A DNA stretch of 64,000 nucleotides from Podospora pseudocomata. Lineage: Eukaryota > Ascomycota > Sordariomycetes > Sordariales > Podosporaceae. The translations under genes were made by a program, and so were the position numbers. The stretch spans positions 1,736,001 through 1,800,000 of the forward strand of contig NC_085891.1 of the NCBI RefSeq assembly GCF_035222375.1, given 5' to 3'. Shown here piece by piece: positions 57,182-64,000 of this stretch (the stretch's first letter is position 1; each line of letters starts with the position of its first letter). The notes under the pieces are model-generated. The model was given only the letters and a program-made list of their open reading frames with translations, ran no database searches and had not been told where the DNA came from.

Positions 57182-57203
57182 CGACGACGACGACGACGAC
57201 AAC
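57182..57203. repeat. (CGA)n trinucleotide run
   Basis: Seven CGA units plus one C in non-coding DNA downstream of the PLC-like gene. Confidence 0.8.
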
Positions 57204-60200
57204 ACCCCCCTCAACTGAATACAAACTCCGGACAACGCTACTCCGTAACAAGGAGAATGCTGCCGTCATATCTGTCGTCGTCGGCGTTGCCGTGGGGAAG
57301 TTTGCTCGTGATGGAATGGTCCAAAGGGATGATGTTCAAAGTGGAAACGGGAAAAAATTGACCAGGCAGAGGTTGAGAAAACTTTCTGTACTGTGGAGTC
57401 GCATGCACAGACCATACCATAGCTTGGTAGTGGGGCACCAATCTCTACAACGGATTGCCCTGCTGGAAGCTCACTGTAGCTTAGCTGTAGCTTCGCTGCA
57501 AGTGTGAAGCTGCTTGTACTTGCTGATAGTCCAAGCTGTTGTGTTGTGGGGAAGTGAGGGTTGGGGTCATACCCTCCTCCTTATGATGAGGTGCTGCTTG
57601 TCAAGAGGTTTGGATTTCCTGGGTTATTTAAAAAAGGGGTGTTATAACCTCTGGTGTGTCTCATGGGTGTGCAGTTGTTGCAAGCTGACCACAAAACTGT
57701 TGAGAAAGTGATGGCACGAAAGGACTCTCGGACCAACGAGTCAATGTTCCTTCCTCTTTTGTTGAGAAACAGTTGACGCATACACTCATGGTGTTGTGAG
57801 CATTGTGAGGTGGAAAGAGCATACGTACCTAGGCATTATCGTACTTTCCAACTGTGGGGTGCCAGGAAGGAGCTGTCTCTGGGTATGAACCTTCTTTTGC
57901 TGGGAAGGGGAGCTTCTATTTAGAAAGGGCATCCAGGGAGGGAGCTCATCCGTCAATGGTCCACGTTTTGGCAAGGAGCTCTTCCTCTGAGGAGCTCCCG
58001 TCGGTTGCACCTACCTACTTCGGGAATATTCTACAGGAAAGCAACCATCTTTGGAAGCGCCTTTTGGAAGCCGCAAAGTGAGAAAGCTGCTGTTGATGTG
58101 GCCGTGTTCTTTTGGGAGAAACCTCTCGTATGTGATTGCTACGGTGGAAGCCCAACTTCTGGAAGCTGAGAGCACGAGGTCCAATTACGTAGCTCCAGGG
58201 TAAATTCTATGACGGTGGTTGGAGGAGTACTGCGATTGCTGGGTGTGGACGGCATGAAGATGGTGAAATTGGGTGATCCGGGGAAGGGTCCTGTGAGACC
58301 GTAGTGTTGCCCGTTCTTCACCTTGGTGTCGACGAGAGACTGACAAGAGCGGTGCTGATTCACGGAGAGAGCTCCGGGGTGGCCTGCTCGCTCATGTTGC
58401 CACACCTGGCGTTTCAGAAGCCACATGATGGCGGTGTCGAAATCATACTCAAGCACAACGGCACTCCCGCAAAGTTCGGAACCACGTGGGAACCTAAGAG
58501 TTGAACTGTCATGTAGTCTGTCAATACCTGGTCATAACCAAATACGAGTCAGCGCGACAGAAGCTTGGTTTGGTAGGCGTCCACCGGTCGGTTGACACAA
58601 TGGATCATGGGGCTTTTCATCGAGATCTGAGTGTGGAGTGGTGACCACCGGAAAATCGGCCATCGATAATGTCTGGGGAAGGGAAGCCGTTGGCAGATAC
58701 ATTCTTCATTTTAATTATGCTTAACTCACAGCTTTGTGGAGCAGTATCGTGACGTGTTTGGGATTCTTTAGCTTGCGAAATCGGTGATACCTGAGCTTTG
58801 CGGGGACCTTTCGAAAGATCTCCTTTCTAAAGCTGAGTTTGATGTTCGAATAGGATGTCGTCCCCTTGGTTTGGGTTGATGGTTTTCAAATTGATAACTA
58901 CAAGAAAAGTTCTCAGTTGCTATTAGACACAAGGGCCTTGTTCTACCCTTTTCTTTGTAGACAACCTCGTGTAGTTGGATGTTTACTTACAGCTCTAGCG
59001 ATATGCACCGATGCTTCTTAAGAACGTCCTTGCTCAGCTAGAGGTTCAACATCATCAATCTATGCTTCAACCGCTCAGGTTGTACAAAAATACCCTGACA
59101 TGCCCCGGTGTCACACTCGCAACCAATGGCAAGCACCGCCCGCTGAACTGCGTTGGTGCATGTATTGTTGCTGAGCCGCAAGATTACTTTGGAAGCGAAA
59201 GCGAATGGAGCATGACGGCAGCTCAGGATGAGGGGGGCCGATTGAAGTTCTGGCAATAGCAGAGGGTTCTATAAACTCTTTCCCAGCCACCGGCATCTGG
59301 CCGACTCAGAAGCAAACCCGAGAGCTTGGATCTGGGTGCACACGGCATGCGAGGAAGGCCTGTTGCCTTTTCCTAGATCTCCGGTGTGCCATGTCAGTCA
59401 GCACATATGGCAGACAGGGACGTGGATTCGATCGATCGGCAGGGCTGAAACCGTCTGGCAGTTACTCGTACAGAAACCGGGGGGGGCTCTGGGGATGATT
59501 TCTTCCATGTGTTCTCTGTCGACCGAAAATGTCATGCTGGTTTGCTGTGTTGGTCAGGTATTTGTGTCGTTGACTCGGGCACCCTCTCGAAACGGCAATG
59601 CATTGCGATGGATGGGATACGCTTTCGAAGGTCGTCGGCGTGGCCGTGAATCAAGGTTTGTATGCTGGACGCTAGCCTCGCATCCGGACTCGGTGACGGC
59701 GACTCGTAGGTCCCATGCAATGGCTTGGGCTTTAAGCTCTCGGTCCTTCACCGAAAGGTCTGGCGAGTGCATCCGTCGAACTCGAGCCGGTCACGTCAAA
59801 GCAGATAGATGGCAGACGGAGTAATACCGACCCCTTCTTACAGAGAGTGGCATCCCACCCTTCTTTGGCGCGGCCCTGTCGAAGCTCAAGTACTGCAGAC
59901 CCCCTGCATCTCCTGCATGCCGTCCCCTTTGGGCTAGACGTGTGATAGGTCAGAGATAGATTGAGCCCTTTGGGGAGGTGTTGAAGCTGGAGCATGTGTG
60001 GTCTTCCAGAACACAGCGGCAGGCAGCATTCATTGGCGAAAGGGCGTGAGGGCTGCGGCGCGGCTAAAAACAAGCAGGATGAACATGATTATGGAGGCAC
60101 CAAGTATTCCACTCGATATCGCGATGCAGGGGGGTGCTTCAAGTGAGCATTGAAGAAAGAAACAAGTCATCAGGAAGACCTAGAGCAAAGGCTGAGAAGA

Positions 60201-60208
60201 GAAAATAA

Positions 60209-60239
60209 CCCCCCCAAAAAAAAAAAAAAAAAAAAAAAA
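60209..60239. repeat. C7-A24 homopolymer tract
   Basis: Seven C followed directly by 24 A, the longest homopolymer in the window. Confidence 0.9.
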
Positions 60240-61624
60240 TTACTCATCAATTCGCGCAAGTATAAAACCAGCCAGGGCATCGAAGGGCTTGGCCTATTCG
60301 AGAAGGTAAAGAGGTTAGTGCGCCTCAGACTTGCATTCAAGAACCCACGCTTTGGACACTCCGCGGCTACTCGTCTCAATGCCACCAAGGACAGCCCGTC
60401 CCTTTTGGATCGAGACCGACGCCAGGCACGGCTTGTGGTCGAGTTGGGAAGGTAGAGCATTCTGCATTGAAATTGTATCGATATTGAACAATGGGGAGAA
60501 TGGGCATCAGTTATGATGTACAACCGCTATCATGGCTGTTTGGTGATGCTGACGTGCTCTCTGAGTCCTTCTTCTCCATAATCCGGGGACTATATGATGT
60601 GATACCATGACGATCACTCCGTGTTGGTTTGATCGTTCTTGCACCTAGCTTCAAGGCGCGGGGTGGCAGTGGTGCGCATCAGTGGCCCAGAATGCTCATA
60701 TGACCCAAGAGGACGGGTCTTCCCGAGTAATAATGGGTAGTGATGACGGGATGGATGTCTTTGTTGAGACACAAGAAGCACAAGAAACACGAGAAGACAC
60801 ACCAAAAAGAGACACAAAGACAAAGAAGGGCCCGTGATGATGATTAATACAGTAATGACAGGCTTATCGGCCTTAGCGTGTTCTACAGCCCTTCTCGAAG
60901 GCAGCCAGAAGCTTGGATGGTTTGTCGAGAGCCAACCCGCCCCCCGGCTATCCCTGAGATTGCACCTTTCCCGCCTTTGCAGCTGCGCTTCCGTGCGCTT
61001 CATCTGGGCGGGCGCTGTGAATGGCTGGACCGGGGTGCCGACCGCGAGGAGGGGGCGCTTCTCCACACCTTCTAGTAACCCTGCTCGAAAAAACCCCCCC
61101 TTCCATTTCCAGGTTACTCATTCCACCATCTTTCCTCCACTGCCCGCTAAAACACCTGGTCTCGCGCCAGTTGCCAGACGCCAGACGCCGGCGTTCCCCA
61201 ACTCAATCAAGTCACCTTCTGGAATAAAACCACGGTCTGTGAAATCCGGTACCTACTGATCGTGGCTCCCATCGTAGTGTCCGGCCCGCCTTCTCCATGG
61301 TTCCCTTCTGATCTTGCCCCAGTCGTGGTGCTCCCCGGGGGTGGACGAACGAGAGGGACTGCCATACCTTATCCGTATATTATTTCACGGGCACCTACCC
61401 CTGTTCCATTCATCTTTTGTTCCCTCACCTACAGCGTCCCCGAAATCCTTCAGAGACACACACAGCTTGCAATCGCGCCCCATAGGCACCGCGCACCATC
61501 TGTGGTTTGTGAACAGGTGCCGTGCGTTGCGTTGCCTCGAGCCGAAAGACTCGAGCCTTCTTTCTTGCTTCGTTTCTGTCTCCCTCTCTTCTCCCGTCTA
61601 CTACCTACCACCACCCTCGCTCAC

Positions 61625-61648
61625 CACACACACACACACACATACACA
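61625..61648. repeat. (CA)n microsatellite
   Basis: CA run with a single CATA interruption, in the C/T-rich region 0.8 kb upstream of the phosphodiesterase start. A similar run lies at about 61880-61900. Confidence 0.85.
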
Positions 61649-62467
61649 CGCACGAACCCGCCCAACACAGCACACAGCGCACGCCCATCCCACCCGCAAC
61701 GGGCGCACACAGTGGACGACAGAGACACACAAGACACCCGTCCAGGTATGACCGAGTATTGTTCGCTCCATCCCTTCCATTGTTTCCTTTGCTCTTCCTG
61801 GTCGACTCTTCCCAATCCTGTTGCTTCCCCCCCTCCTGTCCCCACCCGCCTGCTCCTAGCTCGAACCCACACAAGCTCGCACACACACCACACACACACA
61901 CATCGTCTTGATCCACGCGCGACCCCAGGCCGTTCTCCGGTCCTCAGTCGCTCGCTCGAATTGATGACCCCAACCTGGCAGCTCTTTTCTTCTGTTGGTC
62001 CGCGCCCGCAGTCCCTCCACCACCATCCTATCGCACAGCTCTCTGTACCGAGCCTCGTCTTATCTGATTGAACTTGTCGCGCGGCATGTCTAACTTGCAG
62101 CAGTCCGTTGAACACCCCCATCACCCTACGGCGGATTCGTTCTGAGCTGGATTGGAAACCGAATTGGATTTCACGACGCCTGTCGACATCGAACCTCCGG
62201 TCACTAGAGCCTGGCGATCACCCTCTTGGTAGCAGCAGCATCCAGGACCCGACACTATTCCACGACGTATGCGTGACTGGTCCTCGTCAGTTCTTGGATC
62301 GCATCTCTGCGCCCTTTCGCCGTCCTAGTCGCGGCCAGGCCTGGTGAATCCGATCAAGTCTGCGGGTACAGAAATCGTGAACAAGACCTCTGTTTTGTTG
62401 TCGCCAACCCAATCTCCCGTGGTGGAAAGGTTCAGCCACGTCTGGCTGGAAAGGGCTTCAAGGGAGC

Positions 62468-64000
62468 ATGGAAAACCCAATGGAGAGTGCGAAATGCAAT
62501 GTGATATACGTTCACCGCGCTGTTTCTGAGGACCGACATGTCCAGTCAAGTCATGGTTTATCTGGCAGCGGAGTGTCTGGCTCGCTCGAGGACAATGTCC
62601 GTCTCATTTCGAGCGCTTTCGAGAGTGGTAGGCAAACAACTCCAATGATCGTGAGCAGCTGTGAGCTTTGCTAATATCGAGCTTAGTTTTTCTGTGTAGC
62701 ACAGGGGAAGCTTGCCTGGGCCACTTGCGGATGCTTGACTCGGAGCCGTCGACCAAAACCAAACCAACAATCATTTTCCTAGACACCCCCGCTCAGGAGC
62801 CAATACCAGGCAATAAGTGGTGGGAATTTCCCACCGAACCGGATCTCTATGGGTTTGACTTGCTGCAATGGATAGATGGAGACTCACGCGCCAAGAGGAT
62901 GTCTGACCTTGTCACAGTGGTTCCTGTGGTCACTCGGCAAGACAGCTCGCTGGCTATCGATCCCGAAGTTCTCAGGTCGTTGCGAATTCAACTTGTCTCC
63001 CGTGGGGCTACCGATGCTGTGTTGAGCCCACTCCGCTCCAGTTGTCTTGACGACATCAGGGTACATGTTGAACGGGTGTGCCGAAATCGAAATGCATTCA
63101 GCCCACATGGAAGAAACAACAACAACAACCTAGTCGGCGAGACCATGATATCAACCCTCCTGCCCGACCTCTGTACTTCATTTCAAGGAATCGACGTCCC
63201 CCTCAACTGGGAGGAAACTCGCATTGATGCCGAAAAAAAGGCCCTGCTTTCGCACGCTATCGGCCAATTTCAATTTGACGCTCCGCAATTCGAACGCGAA
63301 GAACTGAAGGTGGCGGCGTCACTCATATTCGAGCATGCCTTTTCAGCGCCTGAGCTGGCCCCGTGGCGGTTAGAGAGAGGTAGGCACTGCTGCTCGTCGT
63401 TGGTCCTTCTGTTTTGTTTATGCTCTGTTATGCTGACCTCTCTTTCGCAGGACAACTGCAAGCCTTTATTGACGCTTGCTGTGCCGCGTATAAGAGCGAT
63501 GTGGAATATCACAACTTTTGCCACGTGGTCGACGTCTTGCAACACATTTTCCACACTCTTGTTCGCATAGGAGCATTGCCTCCCTATCCACCTACCTCTA
63601 ACACCACTCCCAGGCCTACCTCAGACTCTGAGTTCGCGCAGTGCATCGAGCCTCACATAGCGCTCACACTCCTCGTCACCGCCATTGGTCATGATGTTGG
63701 GCATCCAGGAGTCAACAACGGCTTCCTGGTGAAGACCAACGACCCGCTCGCCCGATTGTACAGTGATCGGTCCGTTTTGGAGTCCTATCATTGTGCCGCC
63801 TTCACGGATATCCTCCGCAAGTACTGGCCCAAATTCTACAAATGCGCCACCATGAAGAAGCTTGTGATCGACTCCATCTTGGCCACCGATATGGGTGTGC
63901 ACGACAACTATATGGTGCAACTGAGGGGTGTTTTGGACAGGATCCGCAAGGCTCGCGAAGGACAAGAGGACGTGGCTCGAAATCACTCGCCTTTCCACAT
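62468..64000 (+). CDS. PDE2: High-affinity 3',5'-cAMP phosphodiesterase (3' truncated by window)
   Basis: Class I cyclic-nucleotide phosphodiesterase of the yeast Pde2 / Magnaporthe PdeH type, which lowers cAMP and so restrains PKA signalling. Exons 62468-62627, 62687-63379 and 63451 to the window end, at least 467 aa, open at the right edge. The N-terminal region reads SAKCNVIYVHRAVSED, then after splicing VFLCSTGEACLGHL and KPTIIFLDTP, a receiver-like fold seen in fungal members. The catalytic domain starts with YHNFCHVVDVLQ (His305 and the second metal His) and GHDVGHPGVNN; LATDMGVHDNY supplies the later HD-type residues. The remaining metal Asp is beyond the edge. Intron 1 has two acceptors 13 nt apart; only TTAG at 62685-62686 keeps frame. 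The ATG at 62468 is chosen by family-like N-terminus. Confidence 0.93.

Larger units (their letters stand above)
56755..62467. other. 5.7-kb gene-poor stretch upstream of PDE
   Basis: No supportable gene. Frames on both strands are below about 170 codons except 61262-62071, which is a CA/CT-rich low-complexity frame best read as leader DNA. It contains a GAC repeat (57182-57203), a C7-A24 tract (60209-60239), CA repeats (61625-61648 and about 61880-61900) and C/T-rich DNA from about 61080 onward. The last part is likely the promoter and long 5' leader of the phosphodiesterase. Confidence 0.55.

Noticed and set aside
61262-62071. 269-codon plus-strand frame upstream of the phosphodiesterase
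   Set aside because: GTG start and composition dominated by Pro/Thr/His from CA/CT repeats; better read as leader DNA.

Overview
The window is nuclear DNA from a filamentous ascomycete (Pezizomycotina). It is most likely a Sordariomycete, though that rank is an inference from overall protein character. The genes are eukaryotic housekeeping genes broken by many short introns, mostly 43-116 nt. The introns have GTANGT-type donors, CTAAC/CTGAC-like branch points and CAG/TAG acceptors. I rebuilt the exon structures by following reading frame across each junction. No bacterial-style operon, CRISPR array, rRNA gene or confident tRNA was seen.

Layout. 0-11 kb, minus strand: an orphan Leu/Pro-rich protein, a UBP12-type ubiquitin protease and a STE23/insulin-degrading-enzyme metalloprotease. 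11-16 kb: a 5-kb stretch without a supportable gene. 16-20.5 kb: an Mpp6 exosome-cofactor protein carrying a C-terminal CCHC zinc knuckle (minus), divergent from the complex I subunit NDUFS6 (plus), then a small secreted Cys-containing glycoprotein. 22.4-27.1 kb: a large poly-Q conserved protein and the eEF1A lysine methyltransferase EFM4. 27.5-33.4 kb, minus: the PP2A scaffold subunit (TPD3/PR65) and a catalytically intact myotubularin phosphatase (YMR1). The latter is divergent from ribosomal protein S3 at 34 kb. 36-44 kb, minus: a NIPA-type magnesium transporter and a very acidic repeat-bearing nuclear-looking protein. 44.6-56.8 kb, plus: delta-COP (RET2), APC4, a SIP3/LAM-type BAR-PH-GRAM-VASt sterol transfer protein and a GPI-anchored PLC-like protein. 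56.8-62.5 kb: a second gene-poor stretch that includes the probable long C/T- and CA-rich leader of a high-affinity cAMP phosphodiesterase. That gene runs off the right edge.

Functionally this is ordinary core-genome content: ubiquitin/APC-C proteolysis, PP2A and cAMP signalling, phosphoinositide and sterol membrane biology, COPI traffic, RNA surveillance and translation. There is no sign of a gene cluster acting as one pathway. I did not find a convincing undescribed system. The items most worth a second look are the Mpp6-zinc-knuckle combination with its GC-AG intron, the 48-bp coding minisatellite in the acidic protein, the orphan secreted glycoprotein, several introns whose correct splice choice is decided only by frame, G-run-rich coding sequence in APC4, and the two 5-kb gene-poor stretches.
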